The notes under the pieces are model-generated. The model did not search any database. It saw only the letters and a list, made by a program, of their open reading frames with translations, and was not told the origin of the DNA. DNA of 24,545 nucleotides from assembly GCA_038231495.1 (NCBI GenBank), contig JBBRLG010000033.1, positions 1-24,545 of the forward strand, given 5' to 3'. Position 1 is the first letter of the stretch, and the number at the start of each line of letters is the position of its first letter. Positions 7,412 to 15,669 of this stretch are shown in pieces. The stretch comes from JBBRLG01 sp038231495 (GTDB taxonomy: Bacteria; Planctomycetota; Planctomycetia; Gemmatales; Gemmataceae). The translations under genes and the position numbers were made by a program.

Positions 7412-10400
7412 TCAACCGCCGCTAACTTTGCCTTTCTTCTTGGCAAACAACGCCTTGAAACCCTGCAAGTGTTCGCCCAGGATCGTCTTCAGTTGGGCCG
7501 GATTCAACTGCTCGCCTTGCTGAAATTCGAGGCGCATTACGTCGGCCTCCGCGCGCTTGCCGTCGAGCGCCGGGTGAACGCCCAGGCCGTCCAGTTGACT
7601 CAGGTTGAACTGCCCCTTCTTGCCGATGAACCGGCAACTCAGTGCGTTGCTCTCCTTGGTCCGCCATTGCGCCCAGGCGCGCGTAATGCCCGGCACGCGC
7701 AACAGGATCGCGTCACGACTGTCCCAGCTGATTGCCAACGCCGGTTCGACCTCCCGCACCAGGGCGAGGAGGCGCGGCAGCAAGGCGCGATCCCAGCGCA
7801 GCTTCTTGCCCGGTGCAAACCCTTTTTCGCCGAGGTGCCAACGTTCGCCGTGCAGTTTCCAGGGCATCACGTCTTCGGGTTTCAGCTGCATGCGCTTCAC
7901 GTTGGCGTTGAATGAGGCGACCGCCTCTTTCAAGAATTCGAGGAACGACGGGGTATCGATTTCGGCAAGCGTGTACACCTGCAACGTCACGGACTGCCAC
8001 GGACTCTTTTTGTGGTTGGTAACCCAAACGCGCTCCTCCTGGCCGTAAATCTCCAGGCCGGGCGTCTCGTTAAGCGGCGGGATGCCGAACCGCTGGGCGA
8101 TGGTCGTTGCCGGGAACGTGTTCTTGGCCACGCGAAAAACCAGGCGCAACAGCCATTCCTGACCCGTCATACTGTGCAAAAACCACCCCTGCGAACGGTT
8201 GCGGCCCGCGATCTCCACGACCGTGCGCTGGCTCCAGTCCGTGTCGGCAAAGTCGCCGAACTCGTGGACTTTTTCGTCAATCCACGGCAGGATCGCGCCC
8301 TCCCAGCGCGCCGGCTTGCCCTCGGTGGTGACGCGCTCGACCGTGTGCCAGCGCTGGCCGTCGGTCTGCCAGGGCATGGCCGAGTCGCGCCCGACCGCTT
8401 CCAATTCCACGTCGTCGGCGAGAGGTTTTATCGCGACGAGCGGGTTATAGCGCGTGCGCTCGGCAAGAGGGCCGGCGGCCAGGATCGGGGCGAGGGCAAC
8501 GGCGGTATGGCTGGTAAGGCTTCCCGGCTGCGACGAGATTTCGACAACCGCTTCGGGCGTACCCTGGACCACGACGCGGCCGCCCGCCGGACCAGCTTCC
8601 GGGCCGAGGTCGAGAACCCAGTCCGCGGTCTTAATCACGTCGAGATTGTGCTCGACGACGATGACCGTGTTGCCGAGATCGACCAGGCGGTTTAAGACTT
8701 CGAGCAGCTTGTGAATGTCGTCGAAATGCAGGCCGGTGGTCGGCTCGTCCAGGATGTAGAGTGTACGGCCCGTGCTCGGCCGGGCCAGTTCCGCCGCCAG
8801 CTTAACGCGCTGGGCCTCGCCGCCGGACAGCGTCGGTGCCGCCTGACCGAGTGCGAGGTAATCGAGACCCACGTCCGACAGCGTTTGCAGCACTTGCCGA
8901 ATCTTGGGGATGTGGATGAACAGGTCGAGCGCCTCGTGGACGCGCATTTTGAGAACGTCGGCGATGGAGTGGTTTTTGTAGCGCACCAGAAGCGTTTCGG
9001 GGTTGTAGCGCTCGCCGTGGCACACGTCGCACTCGACCCAAACGTCGGGCAAGAAGTGCATTTCGATCTTCTTCTGGCCGTTGCCCTCGCACGCCTCGCA
9101 GCGGCCGCCGGGCTTGTTGAAGCTGAACCGTCGTTGCTGGTAACCGCGCACCTTCGACTCCGGCAGTTGCGCGAAGAGCTGGCGGATCAAGTCGAACACG
9201 CCGGTGTAGGTCGCCGGGTTCGACATGGGCGAGTTGCCGATGGGGTCTTGATCGACGTTGATAACCTTGTCGATGTTTTCCAGGCCGAGAATGTCGTCGT
9301 GGGCAACGGCGGGCGTGCGGGCGCGGTGCAGCCGCCGTGCCAGCGTCAGGTACAGCACCTCGTTGACGAGGGAACTCTTGCCGGAGCCACTCACGCCCGT
9401 TACCGCGATGAACGCGCTTAGGGGAAACGCCACGTCGAGGTTCCTGAGGTTGTGATGACGTGCGCCGCGCACGGTCAGGAAATTGCACGCCGCGTCGGTG
9501 AAGGTGTGCCGCAGCGTCGAGAGGTCGTCGCGGTCGCCGGAACGGGTGCGGTAGAGGCGGCGGTTCGACGGCACGGGAATCGAACGCTTACCGGACAGGT
9601 ATTGTCCAGTAAGCGATGCCTTGGAACGCAAGACCTGTTTGGGGGTGCCGCGGGACGTGATCTCGCCGCCGCGGTCGCCGGCACCCGGTCCGAAATCGAG
9701 CAGATAGTCGGCGGCGCTTATCACCTCGCGGTCGTGTTCGACGAGGATTAGCGTGTTGCCGAGGTCCCGCAGGTGTTGCAGGGCGTTCAAGAGTCGCCGG
9801 TTGTCGCGCGGGTGCAGGCCGATGGTCGGTTCGTCGAGGACGTAGAGGACGCCGGTCAAGCCGCTGCCGATCTGGCTGGCGAGGCGGATGCGCTGCGACT
9901 CGCCACCGGACAGCGTTGGCGCCGGGCGGCCGAGGGTGAGATATTCCAGGCCCACGTCGGCGAGGAATTGCAGGCGGTTGCGCACTTCGCGCAACAATTC
10001 GCCCGCGAATTGCAGTTGCGCCGGCGTCAACTGCATGTTTTTGAACAGAGTGAGCGCCTGATCGAGCGGCCGGTCGCACAGTTCGCCAATCGTCCAATTG
10101 GGTCCGGCCTCGGTGAAGGCAAGACGGCACGCCGCGGCGTCGTCGCGCAAGCGCGAACCGCCGCAGACGGAGCAGGGGACTTCGCTGACAAGGTGGTCGA
10201 GCCGCTGCCGCAGGGCAGGGGAGACGCGCGCCGCCTCGTCGATGGCCGGGTAGACGCCCTTGTACTGAAACGCCGGGGGCGCGCCTTCGCCCTTGACGGC
10301 TGCGAGCGGCACCCAGGCGTCGCCCGTACCTTGCAAGAGTGCCCGTTGCTGCACGGCGTTCAGTTCGCCAAAGCATGTGTCGAGGGACAGGTCGAGGTGC

Positions 10401-13400
10401 CGGGCAAGCGCGTCGGCGAACCGGGCGAAGGGGGCGTTCGCGCTCAACTCCGGCCATGCCGCCAGCGCGCCGGCCCGCAGCGAAAGTTGCACGTCGCGGA
10501 TGACGAGTGCTGAACTCGCGCCCTGCTGGACGCCCAGGCCTTCGCACGTCGGGCACCAGCCGAGCGGGCTATTGAACGAGAAGTGGTGCGGGTTTAGCGG
10601 CTCGAAACTGCGGCCGCAACGGTCGCAGGCAAAATGCTGGCTGTAGTTGTCAACCTTCCAGTCCGGTTCGGGCTTGCCGTCATCGACGTGCGCCACGCGC
10701 AGCACGCCGCGGCCGAGGTCCAGGCCGGCTTCCACGGCATCGGCGATGCGCGAGCGCTGGTTGGGCCGGACGACCACGCGATCCACGACCACTTCGACCA
10801 GGTGCTTGCGGCGGTGGTCGATCGTCGGCGGGTCCTCGACGTTGTAAGAGTGGCCGTCGACGCGCAGCCGGACAAAGCCGCTGCGGCGCACCTCGTCCCA
10901 CAGCGTTTCGTACTTCTCCTGGCCGCGCCGCTCCAGCGGGGCCATCAAATACAGCTTACTGCCCTCCGGTAAGTCGAGAATCTTGTCGATGATCTCGTCG
11001 GACGTTTGCGTGCCGATGGGTATTTGGCAATTGGGACAATAAGGGTGTCCCAAACGGGCGAAAAGGACGCGCAGGTAGTCGTACACCTCGGTCACGGTGC
11101 CGACGGTCGAGCGCGGGCTTTTGCTCGTCGTCTTCTGTTCGATGCTGATTGCCGGCGACAGGCCGCTGACGTGTTCGACGCGCGGCTTTTGCATCTGGCC
11201 CAAAAACTGGCGCGCGTACGCCGACAGCGATTCGATATAGCGGCGCTGGCCTTCCGCATAAATCGTGTCCAGGGCGAGCGAGCTTTTGCCCGAACCGCTC
11301 GGCCCGCAGCAAACGGTCATGCGCTCGCGCGGCAACTCGACCGACACGTTTTTGAGGTTGTGTTGCGTTGCCCCGCGCACGGTCAACGTTGTCAGCGCCT
11401 CGACGACGGCCCGCTTGCCCTTGCGCCCGATTACCGGCTTGGCCTTGCCGTTGGTACGCTTCTTCGACAAGAGCGGCAACAACGCCTGGCCGGTGTACGA
11501 CGCGGGACAGGCTGCGACCGCTTCCGGGGTGCCGACGCACACGAGTTGGCCGCCGCCGCTGCCGCCTTCCGGTCCGAGGTCGATGACCCAGTCAGCCGTC
11601 TTGATGACATCCAGGTTGTGCTCGATCACCAGTACCGTGTTGCCGGCATCGACGAAGCCGTGCAGGACTTGCAGCAGCTTGCTGATGTCGTCGAAGTGCA
11701 GGCCGGTCGTCGGTTCGTCGAGGATGTAGAAGGTGCGGCCCGTCGCACGCCGGCACAGTTCGCGCGCCAGCTTGATGCGCTGGGCCTCGCCGCCGGAGAG
11801 CGTCGGGGCGGCCTGGCCGAGCTTGATGTAATCGAGGCCGACATCGTGCAGCGTTTGCAACATCGCCCGAATCTTCGGCACGTTGGCGAAGTGATCGACG
11901 GCGTCCTGCACGTCCATTTCCAGCACGTCGTGGATGCTCTTGCCCTTGAAGCGCACTTGCAGCGTTTCACGGTTGAAACGCCGGCCTTCGCACACCGCAC
12001 ACTTCACCCACACGTCGGCGAGGAAGTCCATGTTGAGGCGGTTGGAGCCGTTGCCCTCGCACGCTTCGCAGCGGCCGCCGGGCTTGTTGAAGCTGAACCG
12101 GCCCGGCAGGTAGCCGCGAATCTTCGCCTCGGGCAGCGCCGCGAACAGGGTGCGGATTTCGTCAAAAACTTTGATGTACGTCGCCGGGTTGGAGCGCGGC
12201 GTCCGACCGATTGCCGACTGATCGATGTCGATCACCTTGTCGATCTGTTCGGTCCCCGTAATTCGGTCGTGGTCGCCGACCTGAAGTGCGGTCGATTCGT
12301 CGCCGTCCTCGTCGTCGTCTTTGGCCACGACCTCCCCGTTGCGACGGTTGACGAGGAGCGTCTGTCGGAGGATGTCGTTGACGAGCGAACTCTTGCCCGA
12401 ACCGCTCACGCCGGTCACGCACACGAAGAGACCGAGCGGAATCGCCACCGTGAGGTTCTTCAAGTTGTGATGCCGGGCGCCATAAATTGTGAGCTGTGGT
12501 CCCGGTGCCGGACGTCGTTGCTTCGGTACCTCGATCTTTTTCGTACCGGCAAGGAACTGGCCGGTGAGGCTGGTCGGATGAGCGATCACCGTGGCGAAGT
12601 CGCCGGCGACGACCACTTCACCGCCGCGGACACCGGGGCCGGGACCGAAATCGACGATGTAATCCGCCGCGCGCATCGTGTCCTCGTCGTGCTCGACGAC
12701 GATCACGGTGTTGCCCATGTCGCGCAGGCGTTCGAGGCTGTGCAGCAGGCGGTCATTGTCGCGCGGGTGCAAGCCGATGCTCGGCTCGTCGAGGATGTAG
12801 AGGACGCCGACGAGACCACAACCGATCTGACCGGCCAGGCGAATGCGCTGGGCTTCACCGCCGGACAGCGTGGGCGCGCTGCGGTCGAGGGTCAGGTAAT
12901 GCAGGCCGACGTTCAGCAAGAAACCGATGCGGCCGCGCAGTTCCTTCAATACCTCCGTTGCAATCGTTTTCTGAATGGGCAGCAAGCTCTTTTCGAGGCC
13001 GCCCGTTTCCGGGTCGAGCCACGCCGCGAAGTCGCCGACGGGCAGGGCGCAGACTTCCACCAGCGTCTTGCCGCCGACCTTGACCGCCCGCGCTTGCGGG
13101 TTGAGGCGCTGACCGCCGCAAGTCGCACAGCGCACCACCCGCATGTACTTTTCAAGCTGCATCCGCCGCGGACCGGCCGCGGTTTTCTTGAAACTGCTGA
13201 GCAACTGCGGCACGACGCCTTCCCATTTGTCGCCGTGCTTCCAGACGCCGCCGCCGCGCTGTTTCCATTCAAACGTGATGTGCTTGTCGCCGCTGCCGTA
13301 CAGCAACAGGTCGCGGTGTTCTTGCGGCAACTCGTTCCAGGGCGTTTTCAGGTCGATGTCCAGGGTTTTGGCCACGCCCTCGTAGATATGCTTCCGCCAG

Positions 13401-14413
13401 CGGCCCATTTCACGCAGCTTGCCCACGAGCGGCATCGCGCCGGCGAAAAAGCTCAAATTCGGATCGGGAATGAGCAAATCCGCGTCGAAGGTATAGCGCG
13501 TACCCAAACCGTCGCAGTCCGGGCACATGCCGTGCGGGCTGTTGAAGCTGAATAGCTGCGGACTCGGCGGTTCGTAGCTGATGTTGTCGTACGTGCAGGC
13601 GTAATGGGCGGAAAACAGAATGTCGTCGTAAGGGGCCGCTTGCGCCTTGCCTTTTTTCGCTTGCTGGGGCGATTCGGCTTCGGCTGCCGCCGCTGTTTCC
13701 ACCGCGACGATGAGCGCCCCTTCGCCGAGCGTCAGTGCCTGTTCGACCGCCTCGGCCAGGCGCGGCCGCAGGTTGGCAGTCAGCTTCAGGCGGTCGATGA
13801 CGATTTCGATGTTGTGCTTGATGCGACGGTCGAGTTTCAGGTCGTCGGTAAGGCGCACCACCTGACCGTCAACGCGGGCGCGAACGAAGCCGCGCTTGAG
13901 CATGTCGGTGAACAGGTCCTTGTATTCGCCCTTCTGCCCGCGAATGACGGGAGCCAACACGAGGAAACGCGCCCCTTCCGGCAACGCGAGAATGCGCGCG
14001 AGGATTTGTTCGCGCGTCTGGGCCGTGATCGGCCGGCCGCAGACGGTGCAGTGCCCCTGGCCGATGCGGGCGTACAGGACGCGCAAATAGTCGTAGATTT
14101 CCGTGATGGTGCCGACGGTCGAACGCGGGTTGCGACCGGCGGCTTTTTGCTGAATGCTAATTGCAGGTGAAAGGCCGGCAAGGTAATCGACATCCGGCTT
14201 CTGTAGCTGCCCCAAAAACTGGCGGGCGTAACTCGACAGCGATTCGACGTACCGACGTTGCCCCTCGGCGTAAAGCGTGTCGAACGCCAACGAACTCTTG
14301 CCCGACCCGCTGACGCCAGTGAAGACGATCAACTGGTTGCGCGGCAAGTCGAGGTTGACGTTGCGGAGGTTGTGCTCGCGGGCGCCGCGAACGACGATGG
14401 TGCTGTTGTCCAT
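7412..14413 (-). CDS. uvrA: Fused tandem UvrA (two UvrA copies) with unassigned duplicated C-terminal extension
   Basis: A 2333-aa protein, about 2.4 times normal UvrA. Copy 1 spans about 1-990 and copy 2 about 1005-1965. Each copy has the full order: NBD1, UvrB-binding region (GTITEIYDYLRVLYAR; GTVTEVYDYLRVLFAR), insertion domain with zinc sites, and NBD2. Walker A motifs lie at about 33-41, 668-676, 1037-1045 and 1673-1681. Four LSGGE signatures and four DEP Walker B motifs (e.g. LYILDEPSIGLHPRD, FYILDEPTTGLHFDD) are intact. UvrA is the damage sensor of nucleotide excision repair and normally works as a dimer; here one chain may supply both halves. Zinc site 1 of copy 1 is degenerate (C273, D276, C297, C300). 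Residues from about 1975 to 2333 are an extra domain pair not found in E. coli UvrA. ATG 14413 fits the conserved N-terminus (IVVRGAREHNLRNVN), though its ribosome site is weak. Double-length UvrA is also known in chlamydiae. Confidence 0.93.
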   Translation of the reverse strand: MDNSTIVVRGAREHNLRNVNLDLPRNQLIVFTGVSGSGKSSLAFDTLYAEGQRRYVESLSSYARQFLGQLQKPDVDYLAGLSPAISIQQKAAGRNPRSTVGTITEIYDYLRVLYARIGQGHCTVCGRPITAQTREQILARILALPEGARFLVLAPVIRGQKGEYKDLFTDMLKRGFVRARVDGQVVRLTDDLKLDRRIKHNIEIVIDRLKLTANLRPRLAEAVEQALTLGEGALIVAVETAAAAEAESPQQAKKGKAQAAPYDDILFSAHYACTYDNISYEPPSPQLFSFNSPHGMCPDCDGLGTRYTFDADLLIPDPNLSFFAGAMPLVGKLREMGRWRKHIYEGVAKTLDIDLKTPWNELPQEHRDLLLYGSGDKHITFEWKQRGGGVWKHGDKWEGVVPQLLSSFKKTAAGPRRMQLEKYMRVVRCATCGGQRLNPQARAVKVGGKTLVEVCALPVGDFAAWLDPETGGLEKSLLPIQKTIATEVLKELRGRIGFLLNVGLHYLTLDRSAPTLSGGEAQRIRLAGQIGCGLVGVLYILDEPSIGLHPRDNDRLLHSLERLRDMGNTVIVVEHDEDTMRAADYIVDFGPGPGVRGGEVVVAGDFATVIAHPTSLTGQFLAGTKKIEVPKQRRPAPGPQLTIYGARHHNLKNLTVAIPLGLFVCVTGVSGSGKSSLVNDILRQTLLVNRRNGEVVAKDDDEDGDESTALQVGDHDRITGTEQIDKVIDIDQSAIGRTPRSNPATYIKVFDEIRTLFAALPEAKIRGYLPGRFSFNKPGGRCEACEGNGSNRLNMDFLADVWVKCAVCEGRRFNRETLQVRFKGKSIHDVLEMDVQDAVDHFANVPKIRAMLQTLHDVGLDYIKLGQAAPTLSGGEAQRIKLARELCRRATGRTFYILDEPTTGLHFDDISKLLQVLHGFVDAGNTVLVIEHNLDVIKTADWVIDLGPEGGSGGGQLVCVGTPEAVAACPASYTGQALLPLLSKKRTNGKAKPVIGRKGKRAVVEALTTLTVRGATQHNLKNVSVELPRERMTVCCGPSGSGKSSLALDTIYAEGQRRYIESLSAYARQFLGQMQKPRVEHVSGLSPAISIEQKTTSKSPRSTVGTVTEVYDYLRVLFARLGHPYCPNCQIPIGTQTSDEIIDKILDLPEGSKLYLMAPLERRGQEKYETLWDEVRRSGFVRLRVDGHSYNVEDPPTIDHRRKHLVEVVVDRVVVRPNQRSRIADAVEAGLDLGRGVLRVAHVDDGKPEPDWKVDNYSQHFACDRCGRSFEPLNPHHFSFNSPLGWCPTCEGLGVQQGASSALVIRDVQLSLRAGALAAWPELSANAPFARFADALARHLDLSLDTCFGELNAVQQRALLQGTGDAWVPLAAVKGEGAPPAFQYKGVYPAIDEAARVSPALRQRLDHLVSEVPCSVCGGSRLRDDAAACRLAFTEAGPNWTIGELCDRPLDQALTLFKNMQLTPAQLQFAGELLREVRNRLQFLADVGLEYLTLGRPAPTLSGGESQRIRLASQIGSGLTGVLYVLDEPTIGLHPRDNRRLLNALQHLRDLGNTLILVEHDREVISAADYLLDFGPGAGDRGGEITSRGTPKQVLRSKASLTGQYLSGKRSIPVPSNRRLYRTRSGDRDDLSTLRHTFTDAACNFLTVRGARHHNLRNLDVAFPLSAFIAVTGVSGSGKSSLVNEVLYLTLARRLHRARTPAVAHDDILGLENIDKVINVDQDPIGNSPMSNPATYTGVFDLIRQLFAQLPESKVRGYQQRRFSFNKPGGRCEACEGNGQKKIEMHFLPDVWVECDVCHGERYNPETLLVRYKNHSIADVLKMRVHEALDLFIHIPKIRQVLQTLSDVGLDYLALGQAAPTLSGGEAQRVKLAAELARPSTGRTLYILDEPTTGLHFDDIHKLLEVLNRLVDLGNTVIVVEHNLDVIKTADWVLDLGPEAGPAGGRVVVQGTPEAVVEISSQPGSLTSHTAVALAPILAAGPLAERTRYNPLVAIKPLADDVELEAVGRDSAMPWQTDGQRWHTVERVTTEGKPARWEGAILPWIDEKVHEFGDFADTDWSQRTVVEIAGRNRSQGWFLHSMTGQEWLLRLVFRVAKNTFPATTIAQRFGIPPLNETPGLEIYGQEERVWVTNHKKSPWQSVTLQVYTLAEIDTPSFLEFLKEAVASFNANVKRMQLKPEDVMPWKLHGERWHLGEKGFAPGKKLRWDRALLPRLLALVREVEPALAISWDSRDAILLRVPGITRAWAQWRTKESNALSCRFIGKKGQFNLSQLDGLGVHPALDGKRAEADVMRLEFQQGEQLNPAQLKTILGEHLQGFKALFAKKKGKVSGG
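7415..8377 (-). repeat. Internal duplication encoding the UvrA C-terminal extension
   Basis: Two related segments lie in the 3' end of uvrA. Unit 1 begins with MPWQTDGQRWHTVERV at residue 2013 and unit 2 with MPWKLHGERWHLGEKG at residue 2183, a spacing of 170 residues. The match goes on through KPARWEGAILPWI / KKLRWDRALLPRL, then through a helix near each end (SFLEFLKEAVASFNAN / QLKTILGEHLQGFKAL). Both units are rich in Trp and basic residues. I do not recognise a named family. Confidence 0.75.
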
Positions 14414-14458
14414 AACAGAAGGTGTCGCCTGGGAAGGTCGTGCCGGATAACCCCTAGT

Positions 14459-14488
14459 AGTATACGGATGTTGGGTAAAGCACGGCAA
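14459..14488 (-). promoter_or_regulatory. uvrA: Candidate sigma-70-type promoter for uvrA
   Basis: On the minus strand TTGCCG (14488-14483) and TATACT (14464-14459) are separated by 18 bp, matching 4/6 and 5/6 of the -35 and -10 consensus, and would start transcription about 40 bp before the uvrA ATG. The site lies in the 119-bp gap after the HNH gene. No LexA-type palindrome is obvious. Confidence 0.4.
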
Positions 14489-14532
14489 GGGAAGCCGAAC
14501 GAGGGTTGCTCGGCCCGCCGGTGGCAGCGGTT

Positions 14533-14748
14533 CTAATGCGCATCGCTCCCTTTGAACCCGTTGCACAGCGCGCAGGCCAGCGCGAGATTATTCGCGTCGC
14601 TCGGCCCGCCGTGCTTCTCGGCAATGACGTGGTCGATCTCGTGGGCCGCGAACGTCAGGGACTCCGGCAGGAGGCAATACTCGCAGGAGTCCCGCGCCCG
14701 CTGCCGCACCTGGCGCCGCAACTCGGCCGGGATGTGCGTCCGGCTCAT
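14533..14748 (-). CDS. Short HNH endonuclease, apparently missing its C-terminus
   Basis: A 71-aa protein with the HNH fold: CEYC at 22-25, HEIDHVIAEKHGG (H36, D39, H40) for the catalytic beta-beta-alpha metal site, N54, and CALC at 59-62 for the second zinc pair, ending KGSDAH. Stand-alone relatives of this type usually run to well over 100 residues, with a segment after the KGSD motif that ends near a FHPR-like motif; here TAG follows at once and the frame beyond it has no such sequence. The catalytic core is therefore present, but the C-terminal part seems lost by a nonsense or deletion event. It overlaps the preceding gene by ATGA, so the two are translated together. The substrate is probably DNA; the role may be restriction, mobile-element or housekeeping, and cannot be told apart here. 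Confidence 0.75.
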   Translation of the reverse strand: MSRTHIPAELRRQVRQRARDSCEYCLLPESLTFAAHEIDHVIAEKHGGPSDANNLALACALCNGFKGSDAH

Positions 14749-15104
14749 GGCCCTTCACCCAACTTCAATTTCAACACGGCTTCCGCTTTGGCGATGCGCA
14801 CCAGATGTTCGACAAACTGGTACTGATCCCACTCGCGTCCCTCATCGGCGGACAGCGAGCCGCTCCGTTGGCGGTCTAGCAAGTCCGAAATGCGCTCCTG
14901 CAAGGCCGGCGAGGGGCGCAACGCCAGCACCTCTCGCGGGCCGGGCAACCGCGCCAGGGCTTCCAACACGTCGCCCAAGCCCGCAAACTGGGGCGGCAAG
15001 GCATTAAACTCGCGTAGGCCGAGTTCGAGGATTTGCGGCAAGCGGTCTTTCACGGGCCTCAAGCGCGACGCCAGGTCGTCGGATACGTGCAACGTCAACT
15101 CCAT
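14745..15104 (-). CDS. Uncharacterised 119-aa partner protein of the HNH nuclease
   Basis: The protein begins MELTLHVSDDLASRLRPVKD and is mostly helical, with RLPQILELGLREFNAL, then a spacer, a middle block ALRPSPALQERISDLLDRQR, an acidic stretch SADEGREWDQYQFVEHLVRI and a basic end. I recall similar small proteins beside HNH nucleases in cyanobacteria and other phyla, but no function is established to my knowledge; the N-terminal beta strand plus helix resembles small DNA-binding or antitoxin-like proteins. Its TGA overlaps the HNH ATG. Two starts are possible: ATG 15104 (11 bases after GGAGG) or ATG 15113, which adds MNA but leaves only two bases of spacing. I prefer 15104. Confidence 0.65.
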   Translation of the reverse strand: MELTLHVSDDLASRLRPVKDRLPQILELGLREFNALPPQFAGLGDVLEALARLPGPREVLALRPSPALQERISDLLDRQRSGSLSADEGREWDQYQFVEHLVRIAKAEAVLKLKLGEGP

Positions 15105-15485
15105 CGCGTTCATCCCCTCCCGGTGACGATTGAATTGGCTGGATTGTACCGCGCGGCGCTCGCCACCGGTATGTCGGCGTTGCCCCATTTTGATGCAGTG
15201 CAGGCGGGGAAGTGGGAAAGGGTTAAGAATCGAATAATAAAACGATCTACAATTGTGTGGTTCGACTCCCGACCCATTTCCAGCGCCAGGGTGAGCGTGT
15301 GGCCGCCGCCCTTGCGGTATAACCCGCCTTGTCGCTCAACCGCGTGTCGAACTACCGATTGGTGACGGGGAAAACTCGTCGATGAGCGCCGATGGCGGTC
15401 GATCGCTGTCGTGCCAATTACGGACAGCAAGCGCCAGTGCCGGCCAGCTCGGTATTACGGGGTTGGCCAAAAAGAGCTGCGTCCC

Positions 15486-15524
15486 CTTTGGTCTTCCCCC
15501 TTTTGGTCTTCCCTTTGGTCTTCC
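15486..15524. repeat. Three tandem 12-13-bp units (ctttggtcttcc)
   Basis: Units lie at 15486-15497, 15500-15512 (one extra T) and 15513-15524. Read on the minus strand the unit is GGAAGACCAAAG, and the array is followed directly by GGGGACGCAGCTC. A similar arrangement, short purine-rich units ending in AAAAG followed by GGGGTC, occurs at 24369-24393. Such arrays often mark the edge of small transposon-like repeats, but no transposase is present here. Confidence 0.65.
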
Positions 15525-15533
15525 TGGTATACT
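15525..15533 (+). promoter_or_regulatory. Candidate extended -10 promoter for the sigma factor-kinase unit
   Basis: TGGTATACT forms an extended -10 (TGn followed by TATACT) immediately after the tandem repeat. No good -35 lies 15-19 bp upstream, since that space is repeat sequence. It would give a leader of about 130 nt before ATG 15670. Confidence 0.35.
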
Positions 15534-15669
15534 GAGCGGCTGTCTCCGGCGCGGCATGAGCTGGTGGCTCGCCAGCTTGGATTCCCACGGCGATCAAAGG
15601 TTCCGAACCCCGCCGCGGTGCTGGGGGCGGCACATTCTGTTGGGAACTTCGAGCCTCTCGGTGAAGGCC

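Larger units (their letters stand above)
15114..15669. other. Intergenic region upstream of the HNH pair and the sigma factor
   Basis: These 556 bp separate two divergent transcription units. I see an A/T-rich patch at about 15220-15255 that may hold the minus-strand promoter, a 12-bp tandem repeat at 15486-15524 and an extended -10 at 15525-15533 (both listed separately). No tRNA or convincing protein-coding frame was found; the open frames on both strands lack recognisable content. Confidence 0.5.

Noticed and set aside
7403..7423. Inverted repeat agcggc/gccgct over the uvrA stop
   Set aside because: A 6-bp stem with no T-run after it is expected by chance in this composition.
11006..13555. 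849-codon open frame on the plus strand inside uvrA
   Set aside because: It lies antisense to a clearly conserved UvrA sequence and its translation has only composition-biased, motif-free sequence, as expected from the G+C-rich opposite strand.
15255..15285. Possible tRNA T-arm (ggttcgactcc)
   Set aside because: The flanking bases do not form a T-stem and no acceptor or anticodon stem can be drawn.
15110..15430. 106-codon minus-strand frame upstream of the HNH pair
   Set aside because: There is no recognisable domain, it overlaps the ribosome site of the partner gene, and composition is not clearly coding.
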